From the NCBI GenBank assembly GCA_964551315.1, contig CAZKCM010000002.1, forward strand, positions 1 through 64,000: a stretch of DNA of 64,000 nucleotides. The letters are read 5' to 3'. This document shows positions 44,046 to 52,588 of this stretch, in pieces (position 1 is the first letter of the stretch; every line of letters starts with the position of its first letter). The notes beneath the pieces were generated by a model. That model was not told the origin of the DNA. It did not search any database and saw only the letters and a program-made list of their open reading frames with translations. The position numbers were made by a program, and so were the translations under genes. The DNA comes from Virgifigura sp964551315 (lineage in GTDB: Bacteria > Pseudomonadota > Alphaproteobacteria > Dongiales > Dongiaceae).

Positions 44046-44083
44046 CGCGAACGGGCGCGAACCCTGGAGCTCGGTCGGTTGGA

Positions 44084-44974
44084 TTACTCGATTCGATAGG
44101 CCACGACCGTCCCGTCCATCATCATCGGGACAAGCGCCAGCCCGTCCGCCGCGACATATTCGAGGTCCGCGCTGCCCTGGTTCAGGTCGAGGAGCCGCTC
44201 GGCCTTGCCCGAGGCGTCGATGCGGAACAACGCACCGGCTATCCAGTCGGTCACCAGATAGGCTCCGTTCCCGATCGCCTCGACGCCGTCCAGATTGCCG
44301 ACCGGCGATCCGTCGCCGAGGCTACGGACGGTCTTGCTTCCGTAATCGACCGTCTTCAAGTGGCCGGGCGTCGTCGTCTCGCCGCTTTCGGTCGTCTCGC
44401 CCCAGGCGGCCACGACCAGCCGATCGTCCTCGGCGAGGAGCCCGTTGGGCGACATCAGCGCCTCGTCCCGCAGCCATGGCTCAAAGGTGCCGCTTCCTTC
44501 GTTCAGCACATGGATCGTATCGGTCATCATATCGGAGACGAAGACGCGGCCGGCACTGTCCGCGGTGACGTCGTTCAGGAACTTGGCGCCGGCGGCGGGA
44601 TAGCGGTCGATCACCTCGCCTTCTGCGACGTCGATCGCGACGAGCCGGTCGATGTCCGAGACATAGAGCCGGTTGCCGACCAGCGCCATGCCTTTCGGTG
44701 CGTCGAGTCCGGTCACCCATTGCCTCTCTTCGATCTGCCCGTCCCGACCGACCTTCGAGATATGGCCGTTGCCGTCCTTCTCGGTCGGTGAGCCGTTGAC
44801 GTTCGAGACGTAGAACACGCCGCGTTCCGGGTCGTACAGAACCGACTCCGGCTGCTTGAATCCCGAGATGCGCCAGGCCTCCTCGGGCTGCGCCGCCGCC
44901 GCGCCGGCGCCGAGGACGAGGGCCAGCAGGCCGGCGGCCATCGCCCGTTGAACGGGTCGTCGATCGACTTCCAT
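44084..44974 (-). CDS. SMP-30/NHL-like beta-propeller protein, exported
   Basis: A 296-residue protein with a signal peptide (AMAAGLLALVLGAGAAAAQ) and a six-bladed beta-propeller of the SMP-30/gluconolactonase-like type. Repeated blade units include GFKQPESVLYDPERGVFYVSN, LDAPKGMALVGNRLYVSD, FLNDVTADSAGRVFVSD and NLDGVEAIGNGAYLVTDW. GGGAGGAGG precedes the ATG. It is periplasmic; a lactonase role or ligand is unproven. It is downstream of the LysR gene on the same strand, 59 bases apart. Confidence 0.8.
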   Translation of the reverse strand: MEVDRRPVQRAMAAGLLALVLGAGAAAAQPEEAWRISGFKQPESVLYDPERGVFYVSNVNGSPTEKDGNGHISKVGRDGQIEERQWVTGLDAPKGMALVGNRLYVSDIDRLVAIDVAEGEVIDRYPAAGAKFLNDVTADSAGRVFVSDMMTDTIHVLNEGSGTFEPWLRDEALMSPNGLLAEDDRLVVAAWGETTESGETTTPGHLKTVDYGSKTVRSLGDGSPVGNLDGVEAIGNGAYLVTDWIAGALFRIDASGKAERLLDLNQGSADLEYVAADGLALVPMMMDGTVVAYRIE

Positions 44975-45033
44975 GATCTCGCCTCCTCCCGTATCGGGGC
45001 CGTCTGCATAGGCCCCTTCGATCAAGAATAGTC

Positions 45034-45939
45034 TCAATCCGGGCCGTTGCCGCGCGCGGTCTCCGACAAGAGCCACTCGCGGAAAGCGACAATCTTGGGA
45101 CGGTCGGCGGTCGCCTCCGGGGCGACGATGTAGAAGGCGAACTCGGAGGGCAGGCAGATGTCGAACGGCTTGACCAGGCGCCCCGCGGCAAGGTCGTCGC
45201 CCGCCAGCGCATCGTGGCTCAGCGCCAGGCCCAGCCCGTCGATCGCCGCCTGAAGCATCAGGTTCGAGTAGTTGAAGCTCAAGGCGCGCCGCGGGTTGAG
45301 GCCTTCCACCCCGGCGACGGCCAGCCACCGCATCCAGTAATCCTCGTGCCACTCGGAGTCGTACAGCAGGTTATGGCCGGCGATGTCGGCCGGCTCGCGG
45401 AGCGGGACCGGCCCGTCCAGCAGCTTCGGGCTGCAAACGGGGTAGAGGCTCTCGGGCAGCAGGGGATCGATCCGCAGCCCCGGCCAGCCGCCCCGCCCGT
45501 ATCGAATCGCCAAGTCGACCTCGTCCCGCGCGAAGTCGGCGAGGGCTTCGGTCGCGGAGATCCTGACGTCGATCTCGGGGTGTCGCTCGCGGAACCGGCG
45601 CAGCCGCGGCACCAGCCACTTGGCGGCCAAGGACGGGATGACGCTGACGACCAGTGGCCCGCTCTCCTCGGCTTGGCGCAGCTGCCTGGACGCATCGGCC
45701 AGCCGCTCGAAGGCCTCGACGACCGGCTTCAGATAGGCCTGCCCCGCTTCGGTCAGAGCGATCGTCCGGTTGAGACGACGGAACAGAGGCACGCCGAGCC
45801 ATTCCTCCAGTGCCTTGATCTGATGGCTGACGGCGCTGTGGGTCACATGCAGCTCCTGCGCCGCCTTCGTAAAGCTCAGGAGCCGTGCCGCGACGGTGAA
45901 GTAGTGCACCGCTTTGAGCGGCGGCAGGCGTTCGGCCAT
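45034..45939 (-). CDS. LysR family regulator, GcvA-like
   Basis: A 301-residue LysR regulator. The helix-turn-helix is at about residues 20-45 (FTKAAQELHVTHSAVSHQIKALEEWLGVPLF), with the GcvA-like start LPPLKAVHYFTVAARLLSF. The effector domain starts near residue 93. It is divergent from the DUF1127 gene, with about 160 bases between the starts, and upstream of the beta-propeller gene. Either may be a target. Confidence 0.9.
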   Translation of the reverse strand: MAERLPPLKAVHYFTVAARLLSFTKAAQELHVTHSAVSHQIKALEEWLGVPLFRRLNRTIALTEAGQAYLKPVVEAFERLADASRQLRQAEESGPLVVSVIPSLAAKWLVPRLRRFRERHPEIDVRISATEALADFARDEVDLAIRYGRGGWPGLRIDPLLPESLYPVCSPKLLDGPVPLREPADIAGHNLLYDSEWHEDYWMRWLAVAGVEGLNPRRALSFNYSNLMLQAAIDGLGLALSHDALAGDDLAAGRLVKPFDICLPSEFAFYIVAPEATADRPKIVAFREWLLSETARGNGPD

Positions 45940-46100
45940 GGCCGATACTCGCTTGAGATTAACTAACAGATCCTATGAGAAAGGATCGTTTGTCGGCAAC
46001 AAGAAAGGGCATCATCCTGTCACACAGGAAAAGAACAATATCGATCCCGTCAACCCGATGAGTCGTCAACGCAATGCGGCTCCTGTATATGAGGAAGACA

Positions 46101-46376
46101 ATGACGACCCGATCTTTGAAAACATGCCCCGACGGCATCTGCGCGGCGGCTCCGGAGACAATCGGGTCTCGCCGATCGGCACAGGGATTTGTTCCGACGC
46201 TGGTTGCGGCCTTTGATGCCGGCCTCGGTCTGATGGTCGACGCCCTGATCACCTGGCAGCAGCGACGATCCGATCGGCTGCGGCTTCAGAGCATGGACGA
46301 TCACATGCTGCGCGACATCGGCCTCAGCCGCGCCGATGTCGAGGCCGAGGTGGCGAAACCTTTCTGGCGGGCCTAA
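46101..46376 (+). CDS. DUF1127 family small protein
   Basis: A 91-residue protein whose C-terminal half carries the DUF1127 motif: WQQRRSDRLRLQSMDDHMLRDIGLSRADVEAEVAKPFWR. Family members are Arg-rich small proteins linked to phosphate, carbon storage or stress regulation through RNA binding in several alphaproteobacteria. GAGG lies six bases before the ATG at 46101; an in-frame start at 46074 is possible. It is divergent from the LysR gene. Confidence 0.85.
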   Translation: MTTRSLKTCPDGICAAAPETIGSRRSAQGFVPTLVAAFDAGLGLMVDALITWQQRRSDRLRLQSMDDHMLRDIGLSRADVEAEVAKPFWRA

Positions 46377-46413
46377 TGCGTCCGGGGCGCTCCGCGAGGC
46401 GAAGGACGGGCCG

Positions 46414-46914
46414 TTGAACGGCGACTATTTTCGCCGCCTGGCGCGCTACAATGCCTGGGCGAACCGCAGGCTGTACGAGGCCTGCGGCCGCCTCGCGCCG
46501 GAGGACTATTTCGCGTCCCGGCCATCGTTCTTCGGCTCGATCCATCGGACGCTGAACCACATCCTGGTGGCGGATCGCATCTGGCTCGGCCGGCTCGAAG
46601 GTCGGCCCAGCGGAGTCTCCGCGCTCGATCAGGTCCTGTTCGCGGATTTTGCAAGCCTCCGCGCCGCTCGAATAGAGGAGGACGCACGCATCCTCGCCTT
46701 CGTGAACGGACTCTCCGATGCCGCGCTCGGTACAACGCTCTCCTACCGGAACATGGCCGGGGAGGCGAAGGAGACGCCGCTCGTCTGGGTGCTCGCCCAC
46801 ATCTTCAACCATCAGACCCACCACCGCGGCCAGGTGCACGGCATGCTCTCGGGCACGGCGGTGGCACCGCCGCCCCTGGATCTTCTCTATTTTCTGCCGG
46901 AGGACCGCGGCTGA
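46414..46914 (+). CDS. DinB family protein
   Basis: A 166-residue four-helix-bundle protein of the DinB/YfiT group, metal-dependent thiol transferase-like enzymes. The metal triad His49 (HRTLNHI), His133 and His137 (HIFNHQTHHRGQ) is intact. It starts at TTG behind GAAGGA, 37 bases after the DUF1127 gene; the open frame extends upstream into that gene. The substrate is unknown. Confidence 0.88.
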   Translation: MNGDYFRRLARYNAWANRRLYEACGRLAPEDYFASRPSFFGSIHRTLNHILVADRIWLGRLEGRPSGVSALDQVLFADFASLRAARIEEDARILAFVNGLSDAALGTTLSYRNMAGEAKETPLVWVLAHIFNHQTHHRGQVHGMLSGTAVAPPPLDLLYFLPEDRG

Positions 46915-46927
46915 GCCGAGGCGGATC

Positions 46928-47569
46928 TCACGCCGGCTGAGCGGTGGGGGTGGAGAGGACCTCGGGGCGATAGTAGAGCCAGACGCTGGCCGGGGGCAGA
47001 TTGTGGAGGACGCGGTCCTTCACTTCGCCGATCAGGCCCAGCTCCCGCCGCGACAGCGGCGAGAACAGCCCGTAGGTGAACTGGATGAATGGCGCTCCCG
47101 AGCGGAGCAGGGCGAAGCTCTGCTCGACGATCTGCCGCCGGACCGGTTTCCGCATCGTCAGGATCGGCAGGCTGGATACGACGGCACAGGCCTGCCCGAT
47201 TCCATAGGGCCGCAGCGCCTCGACGAGACGGGCCGCATCGCCGAGGACCACGGTGGCTTCCGGATACTGGTCGCGAAGCAGGCGGTGCAGGGTGGGGTCG
47301 CGCTCAACCACCACGAGGCGATCGGCCGCCACTCCGGCCTTGAGAAGCGCCCTGGTGACCGCGCCGGTGCCGCCGCCGAGTTCGATCACCGGTCCCTCGG
47401 CCTGCTGGGGCACCAGTCGCGCCATCGCTTCTGCCAACTCCCGGCTGCTCGGTCTGACGGCGCCGATCCGCAATGGATCCTTCAACCAAAGCTTAAAGAG
47501 CAGACTCGATTGGCTGAGCATGAACTGAAATCTGCCTTTCCAGATACCGGGGAGGGAGGTTGCCGTCAT
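46928..47569 (-). CDS. SAM-dependent methyltransferase, PmtA-like
   Basis: A 213-residue class I methyltransferase. The N-terminal segment FKLWLKDPLRIGAVRPSSRELAEAMARL is the type seen in phospholipid N-methyltransferases and related rRNA-dimethylase-like enzymes. The SAM-binding motif is VIELGGGTGAVTRALL and motif IV is AVVSSLPIL. It may methylate phosphatidylethanolamine, but short PmtA-like paralogues of other function exist. The start is either this ATG or a GTG eight codons upstream. Confidence 0.75.
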   Translation of the reverse strand: MTATSLPGIWKGRFQFMLSQSSLLFKLWLKDPLRIGAVRPSSRELAEAMARLVPQQAEGPVIELGGGTGAVTRALLKAGVAADRLVVVERDPTLHRLLRDQYPEATVVLGDAARLVEALRPYGIGQACAVVSSLPILTMRKPVRRQIVEQSFALLRSGAPFIQFTYGLFSPLSRRELGLIGEVKDRVLHNLPPASVWLYYRPEVLSTPTAQPA

Positions 47570-47705
47570 GCGATCCGTCCGGCCGGCGGGCACGACGACA
47601 CGGATGGTTACTTAGCAGTCGGTCGGGCCATACGCCAGGGCATCCACCATGTCAAGAAAGTGACAATTCGGTAACGCTTGTGCCCGATTCCGAGCGCAAC
47701 GCCGC

Positions 47706-48698
47706 CTAGGGTTCCGCGGCCCCGGTCGTCAGCACGACCTTGCCGATCGATCTGCGGTCGCGCAGGAGAGCCAGGGCGCTGCTCGCCTCCGCGAGATCCA
47801 GGCAATGGGAAACATGCGGCTTCAGCCGCCCGGTGCGATACCAGTCGAACAGGTCCGCAAACGCATCCGCCATCAGCGCAGGGCGGTGCTTCCGGTACGA
47901 CCCCCAGTAAAGACCGAACACGGCCAGGTTCTTCACCAGCAGGATGTTTGCCGGGATCTGCGGCACCGTGCCGCTGGCGAAGCCGATGGTCACGAGCCGC
48001 GCCCCCCAGTTCACGCATCGGAGCGAGGCGTCGAAGGCCGCGCCGCCGACCGGATCGTAGACCACGTCGACGCCGCCGCCGTCGAGGATCTCCTTGACCC
48101 GGGTGCGAATGTCCTCCTGGCGATAGTCGATCAGGTGGTCCGCCCCGTGGGCGGCGGCGACCGACAGCTTGTCCGGGCCGCCGGCCGTAGCGATGACGGT
48201 GGCGCCCAGCGCCTTGCCGATCTCGACCGCCGTCAGGCCGACGCCTCCGGCTGCCCCGTGGACCAGTACCACCTCGCCGGGCCTGAGATCGGCGCGCCAG
48301 CGCAAGGCACCGTATGAGGTGCCGTAGGCGATCGCGAACCCAGCCGCGGTCGCGAAATCCATCTCCGCCGGAAAGGGGAAGACGTCCGTCTCGCGGGCGA
48401 TCGCCTGCTCGGCGAAGGCGCCGTGGTCGAGGAGCGCGACGACCCGGTCACCCGGTCGGACCCGCGTCACGCCGGGCCCGCAGCCCGTCACCAACCCCGC
48501 CGCCTCGAGGCCCGGGGTGAAGGGCAGGGGCGGCTTCTCCTGGTAGCGGCCGGAGATCATCAGAAGGTCGGCGAAGTTCACGCCGGCCGCGTGCACCGCG
48601 ATGGACACTTCTCCGGGACCGGGATCGGGCAGGGGCGGGGGCTCGGCGAGGACAAGGTCCTCCGGTCCGCCCCAGGCCTGGCAAAGAACGGCGCGCAT
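47706..48698 (-). CDS. Zinc-independent quinone oxidoreductase (MDR family)
   Basis: A 330-residue NADPH:quinone oxidoreductase-type medium-chain dehydrogenase. The GroES-like part contains VHAAGVNFADLLMISGRYQEKPPLPFTPG, and the nucleotide-binding site is VLVHGAAGGVGLTAVEIGKALGA. The usual catalytic-zinc residues are absent, as expected for this subgroup. It lies 12 bases downstream of the asparaginase gene on the same strand, so cotranscription is likely. Confidence 0.9.
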   Translation of the reverse strand: MRAVLCQAWGGPEDLVLAEPPPLPDPGPGEVSIAVHAAGVNFADLLMISGRYQEKPPLPFTPGLEAAGLVTGCGPGVTRVRPGDRVVALLDHGAFAEQAIARETDVFPFPAEMDFATAAGFAIAYGTSYGALRWRADLRPGEVVLVHGAAGGVGLTAVEIGKALGATVIATAGGPDKLSVAAAHGADHLIDYRQEDIRTRVKEILDGGGVDVVYDPVGGAAFDASLRCVNWGARLVTIGFASGTVPQIPANILLVKNLAVFGLYWGSYRKHRPALMADAFADLFDWYRTGRLKPHVSHCLDLAEASSALALLRDRRSIGKVVLTTGAAEP

Positions 48699-48710
48699 GC
48701 GGGGTGCTCC

Positions 48711-49772
48711 TCAATCGGCGCAGAGCGGGCAGCCGGCGGCTGGGCGGACCCGGCCGGTCTCGATACCGGCGCGATTCAGAACGGGCGGCGTCAGCATATC
48801 CGACAGCGCCTGCTCCTGCTCTGCGGACAAGAGCCTCAGATGGCGCAGCACGCAGCCCATGGCGACCTCTGCCGCGCGGCCGGCGCCGTCGTCTACCTTG
48901 AGGGCGACGCCGAGTCCCAGCGTCGGCAGCGCTGCGGCGTAGACACCTTCCGCGCCGGTCTTGACGGCGACGGCATTGCCGGCCACCTCCATTACCGCCG
49001 TGCAGAACCGGCCGGTGCCGGCCACCAGGAAGGGTTCGGCCGTCATCGCCGCGAGGATCCGCCGGGCTGCAGCGGCCCGGGCCGGCGGCAGGTGGTCGGG
49101 GTCGGCGAGCCGCGCCATCGCCATTGCGATGTTGCCGAGCGGAATGCCGATGACCGGAATTCCGCAACCGTCGATCCCGCGCGGCGCGTCGCCCAGGTCG
49201 AGTCCGGCCATCTGCTCGAGCAGGCCGAGGATGCGCTGCTGCACCGGATGCTCAAAGCGGATGTAGCCCTTGATCGGTTCGCCGAGATGCCGTGCCGTGG
49301 TGAGGAAGCCGGCATGCTTGCCGGAGCAGTTGTTGTGAGCGGGCGTCGGGCTCGCCCCGGCGCGCAGCAGCGCCTCGGCCGAGGGCGCGTGATAGGGCAG
49401 GTGGACGCCGCATTCGAGATCGGCGAGGCCGCAGCCGATCCGCTCCAGCCAGGCGGTCACGATCTCGACGTGGCGCGGCTCGCCGCTGTGGGAGGCGCAG
49501 GCAAGCGCGATCTCGGCGGGCCCGAGGCCGAAGGCGTCGGCCGCGCCGCTCTCGACCAGCGGCAGCGCCTGCAGCGGCTTGATTGCCGAGCGGCCATAGA
49601 CCGGCCGCTCGATGTCGCCCCAGGCGCGGACGACTGTCCCCTCAGGGTCGACGATCGCCACGGCGGCGCGATGGCGGCTCTCCACCATGCCGCCGCGCGT
49701 GACCTCGACGACCAGGGGATTCGCCGCCGGGTCGCCGGTCGGCGGTTGAACGTTCGCGTTGGAGGTGGGCAT
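48711..49772 (-). CDS. Class 3 (ReAV-type) L-asparaginase
   Basis: A 353-residue enzyme hydrolysing asparagine, of the Rhizobium etli ReAV-type class unrelated to the bacterial type I/II enzymes. All signature residues are visible and keep the family spacing: Ser62 and Lys65 (GRSAIKPLQ), and the zinc/active-site Cys149, Lys152 (NNCSGKHAG) and Cys203 (DGCGIP). No signal peptide, so it is cytoplasmic. It precedes the quinone oxidoreductase gene and is divergent from, and slightly overlaps the frame of, the TrmH gene. Confidence 0.92.
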   Translation of the reverse strand: MPTSNANVQPPTGDPAANPLVVEVTRGGMVESRHRAAVAIVDPEGTVVRAWGDIERPVYGRSAIKPLQALPLVESGAADAFGLGPAEIALACASHSGEPRHVEIVTAWLERIGCGLADLECGVHLPYHAPSAEALLRAGASPTPAHNNCSGKHAGFLTTARHLGEPIKGYIRFEHPVQQRILGLLEQMAGLDLGDAPRGIDGCGIPVIGIPLGNIAMAMARLADPDHLPPARAAAARRILAAMTAEPFLVAGTGRFCTAVMEVAGNAVAVKTGAEGVYAAALPTLGLGVALKVDDGAGRAAEVAMGCVLRHLRLLSAEQEQALSDMLTPPVLNRAGIETGRVRPAAGCPLCAD

Positions 49773-49863
49773 CGGTCAGGACATCGTGGCGCGGTTCGAT
49801 CAGCAAGCACCTTGCCTTGGTGAGGGGCCGCATGCAAGGCTTTGCCGGCTTTTCGGAATGCGA

Positions 49864-50430
49864 ATGGAGGCCATGCGCGGCTATTTCGGAATCGGCGTCG
49901 AGGGCATCAGCAAGCCGTTGAACCTCGGCAATCTCCTGCGCTCTGCCCACGCTTTCGGTGCAAGCTTCGCCTTCGTGATCGCCCCCACCTTCGACGCGCG
50001 CGGCGTGAAGCAGTCGGACACGTCGAAGGCCGTCGCCAACCTGCCGTTCCACGTCTTCCCGGACGTGGAGTCGCTGACGCTTCCGGTCGGCTGTCAGCTC
50101 GTCGGCCTCGAGCTGGTGCCGGACGCCATCGATCTGCCGAGCTTCCGCCACCCCATGCGCGCCGCCTATGTGCTGGGGGCGGAGCGGGCCAGCTTGTCGC
50201 CGGCGCTGATCGAGCGCTGCGACTATGTCGTCCGCATCCCCGGCCGGTTCTGCATCAACCTGGGCGTCGCCGGTGCGATCGCGATGTACGACCGAATGCT
50301 GAGCCTCGGCCGCTTCGCCGAACGGCCGGTCCGGGCCGGAGGCCCGCCCCCGGCGCCGCCGACCACCCATGTCCACGGCGAACCGATCTGGAAGAAGAAG
50401 CAGCGGCGCCGCGACGGCGCGCCGGAATGA
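49864..50430 (+). CDS. TrmH/SpoU family RNA 2'-O-methyltransferase
   Basis: A 188-residue SPOUT methyltransferase. Motifs: KPLNLGNLLRSAHAFGASFAFVI (motif 1), AYVLGAERASLS (motif 2) and VRIPGRFCINLGVAGAIAMYDRML (motif 3), which form the trefoil-knot SAM site. The C-terminus is a Pro/Lys/Arg-rich tail that may bind RNA. The protein proper starts MRGYFGIGVEG at 49873; the ATG at 49864 is chosen because GGAGG is too close to the later Met. tRNA or rRNA target unknown. Confidence 0.85.
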   Translation: MEAMRGYFGIGVEGISKPLNLGNLLRSAHAFGASFAFVIAPTFDARGVKQSDTSKAVANLPFHVFPDVESLTLPVGCQLVGLELVPDAIDLPSFRHPMRAAYVLGAERASLSPALIERCDYVVRIPGRFCINLGVAGAIAMYDRMLSLGRFAERPVRAGGPPPAPPTTHVHGEPIWKKKQRRRDGAPE

Positions 50431-50462
50431 GCGGCGGTGCGCGACCGTTCGAGCGGTCCGGC

Positions 50463-51128
50463 TCAGAATGCGCTGAAGCGGTTGACGAAGCGGCCGAGCA
50501 GCCCGAGCAGCCCGGTCAGCCGCACCGGCCCGTCGGTGACGAGGAGGCAGAGGCACTCCTCGTCCGGATCGATCACCTGGCGGTGCGTCACCGTTTCGTC
50601 GGCGAACCGCACGTCGCCGCGGCGGCAATGACAGTGTTCGTCGGTGAAGCCGCCGGCCAATACCAGCATTGCCTCGGTGCCGGCGTGGGTATGCCGCGGG
50701 ATCGACGTGCCGGGCTGGGCGCGCAGCAGCCGCGTCCGGACCGGGTGGCGGCCCAACCTCAGATCGGCGATCCGCAGGCCGGGCTTGACCGACGCCCAGC
50801 GGAGGCGGTCCAGGCCGCCGTTGATATAGGAGCACAGCGGTTGCGGCAGCCGGGGATCCGCCGCCACCGGTGCCGGTCTCGCCGCGGGGCGCGGCGCGGT
50901 GGCCGCCTCGTCCAGCCGGCGGAAGACCGCCGCCAGACAATCGGGGGCGATCGGTGCCGGCGGCAACTCCTCGAGGAGGATACCGCCGAGGGCTTCGTAG
51001 TCCCGGACCTCGTCCCGGCATCCCGGACAGAGCGTCAGATGGGTCGCCACCAGAAGCGAAAGCGGCTCGCTCAGCGCGCCGGACGCGTAAGCCACCAGAA
51101 CCTCTTCGCTCGGGTGGTGCGTGGCCAT
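50463..51128 (-). CDS. chrR: ChrR-type zinc anti-sigma factor with cupin domain
   Basis: A 221-residue two-domain protein. The N-terminal zinc anti-sigma domain has His5, His30, Cys34 and Cys37 (THLTLCPGC), the four zinc ligands of Rhodobacter ChrR. The C-terminal cupin has His146, His148, Glu152 and His182, matching the second metal site of ChrR. The full ligand set suggests that it holds sigma E inactive until singlet oxygen or organic hydroperoxides trigger its release. The ATG follows the sigma stop with one base between. Confidence 0.92.
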   Translation of the reverse strand: MATHHPSEEVLVAYASGALSEPLSLLVATHLTLCPGCRDEVRDYEALGGILLEELPPAPIAPDCLAAVFRRLDEAATAPRPAARPAPVAADPRLPQPLCSYINGGLDRLRWASVKPGLRIADLRLGRHPVRTRLLRAQPGTSIPRHTHAGTEAMLVLAGGFTDEHCHCRRGDVRFADETVTHRQVIDPDEECLCLLVTDGPVRLTGLLGLLGRFVNRFSAF

Positions 51129-51129
51129 C

Positions 51130-51750
51130 TCAGGCGATGTCCTCGAGCAGCCGGCGCAGCCGCTGCAGGGCAAGGCGCAGCCGTGACTTCACCGTGCCGA
51201 GCGGAAGCCGGGTCCGCGCGGCGATCGCCCCGTGGGATTGGTCGTCGAAATAGGCCATCCGGACCAGCTCCGCCTGCTCCGCCGGCAATGCCCGGAGGGC
51301 GCGTCGCACACGGATTGCGGCTTCGGTGCCGGCGATGCGCTCCTCGGCCGACTCCGGAGGGGTGGGGACGAGGGTGGGATCGGTCGGGTCGATGGACGGC
51401 CGCCCTTCGCGGCGAAGCGCGTCGATGCGCTTGTTCCGGGCGATGGTGAAGATCCAGGTCCCGACGCTGGCCTGATCCGGATCGAAGCGGTCAGCGTGTT
51501 GCCACACCATGATCATCGCTTCCTGCGTCAACTCCTCTGCCAGCGCCGGATCGGCGCCGAGGCGCATCAGATAGGTCTTGATGCGCGGGGCGAAGTGCCG
51601 AAACAGCTCCGCGAATGCGGCGCGGTCGCGATCGCGGGCCACGGCCCGAACGAGCTCGTCGAGCGTTCGGCGGCCCGATGGTTCCCCGGGTGCCGCCCCG
51701 GACGACGACCCGGGTCCGTTGTCACGCTCCATGCCCCAATCTAAGGCCAT
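51130..51750 (-). CDS. rpoE: ECF sigma factor RpoE (ECF11, singlet-oxygen type)
   Basis: A 206-residue ECF sigma factor. Region 2 spans DRAAFAELFRHFAPRIKTYLMRLGADPALAEELTQEAMIMVWQ, and region 4 ends SHGAIAARTRLPLGTVKSRLRLALQRLR. Coupling to chrR identifies the ECF11 group that answers singlet oxygen. Starts at 51765 (GTG) and 51732 (ATG) are alternatives; none has a strong ribosome binding site. A matching RpoE promoter upstream indicates autoregulation. Confidence 0.92.
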   Translation of the reverse strand: MALDWGMERDNGPGSSSGAAPGEPSGRRTLDELVRAVARDRDRAAFAELFRHFAPRIKTYLMRLGADPALAEELTQEAMIMVWQHADRFDPDQASVGTWIFTIARNKRIDALRREGRPSIDPTDPTLVPTPPESAEERIAGTEAAIRVRRALRALPAEQAELVRMAYFDDQSHGAIAARTRLPLGTVKSRLRLALQRLRRLLEDIA

Positions 51751-51861
51751 GGCCGGTCCGCTCACAAGCGGCCGGGCCCGCGCCGCCGAAGGCGCGTCGC
51801 GATGCCCCGGGGCCGAAAGCTCTCAAGGCCCTTGCAACCGGGAGGCGCGTTCCGTTAAAGC

Positions 51862-51891
51862 CTGTTACGCGGCCCGGGCCGCCCTGGATCA
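51862..51891 (-). promoter_or_regulatory. RpoE-dependent promoter of rpoE-chrR
   Basis: On the minus strand TGATCC (51891-51886), exactly 18 bases, then TAACAG (51867-51862). This agrees with the Rhodobacter RpoE consensus TGATCC-N18-TAAGA apart from C for G in the -10. The start would be near 51855, leaving a leader of about 105 bases to the ATG at 51750. Confidence 0.65.
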
Positions 51892-52010
51892 CCCGGCGGG
51901 ACCGTTTGCGCGACTCGTAGGACTGCGCCCCGACCGCCGGGCGCAAGGTGCATTGCCGGTTTGCCGGCCGCGGGCAGCAGAAATCACGAAAAAGGTGTAG
52001 TTTGACCGGT

Positions 52011-52529
52011 ATGAAACCTTTCCGTCTGATCCTTTCCCTTGCCGTCGGCCTGGGCGTTGCGGGTACCGCCCTCGGCGCCCCGGAGCCAAAGGCGATCGGC
52101 CAGTTCGAGAACTGGTCGGCGGTGACATTCGAGGAGGAGGGCAACCTCGTCTGCTATATCACCAGCGAACCCGTCAAGGAGGAAGGCGACTACACGAAGC
52201 GCGGCCGTGTCTACGCGCTGGTTACGCATCGGCCGGCGAACGATTCCTTCGACGTGGTCACCTTCATCGCCGGTTATACCTTCCAGGACGGGAGCGAGGT
52301 GACCGCCGAGATCGGCGACGCGACCTTCACGCTCTTCACCAATGAGGACGGCGCCTGGGCGATGGACTCCGAAACCGACCGGAATTTGGTCCAGGCGATG
52401 ATCAAGGGGCGCGATATGGTCGTTCGCGGCGTGTCCTCGCGCGGCACCAAGACGACCGATACCTATTCGCTCATGGGCTTCTCCCGCGCCTATCGGGAGA
52501 TCAACAAGGCCTGCAACGTCTCGCGCTAG
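52011..52529 (+). CDS. Invasion-associated locus B (IalB) family protein
   Basis: A 172-residue exported protein: signal peptide LILSLAVGLGVAGTALGA, then the IalB-type pattern GQFENWSAVTFEEEGNLVCYITSEPVKEEG, KRGRVYALVTHRP and the C-terminal TYSLMGFSRAYREINKACN. The paired cysteines (LVCY and KACN) probably form a disulfide. In Bartonella IalB aids host-cell entry; in free-living alphaproteobacteria the family is common and of unknown role. It is divergent from rpoE. Confidence 0.88.
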   Translation: MKPFRLILSLAVGLGVAGTALGAPEPKAIGQFENWSAVTFEEEGNLVCYITSEPVKEEGDYTKRGRVYALVTHRPANDSFDVVTFIAGYTFQDGSEVTAEIGDATFTLFTNEDGAWAMDSETDRNLVQAMIKGRDMVVRGVSSRGTKTTDTYSLMGFSRAYREINKACNVSR

Positions 52530-52588
52530 CCGCACGCCGATCTGGATCGCCTGACCGGGAGCGACGGAAGAACGGGGATGAACCGCCG

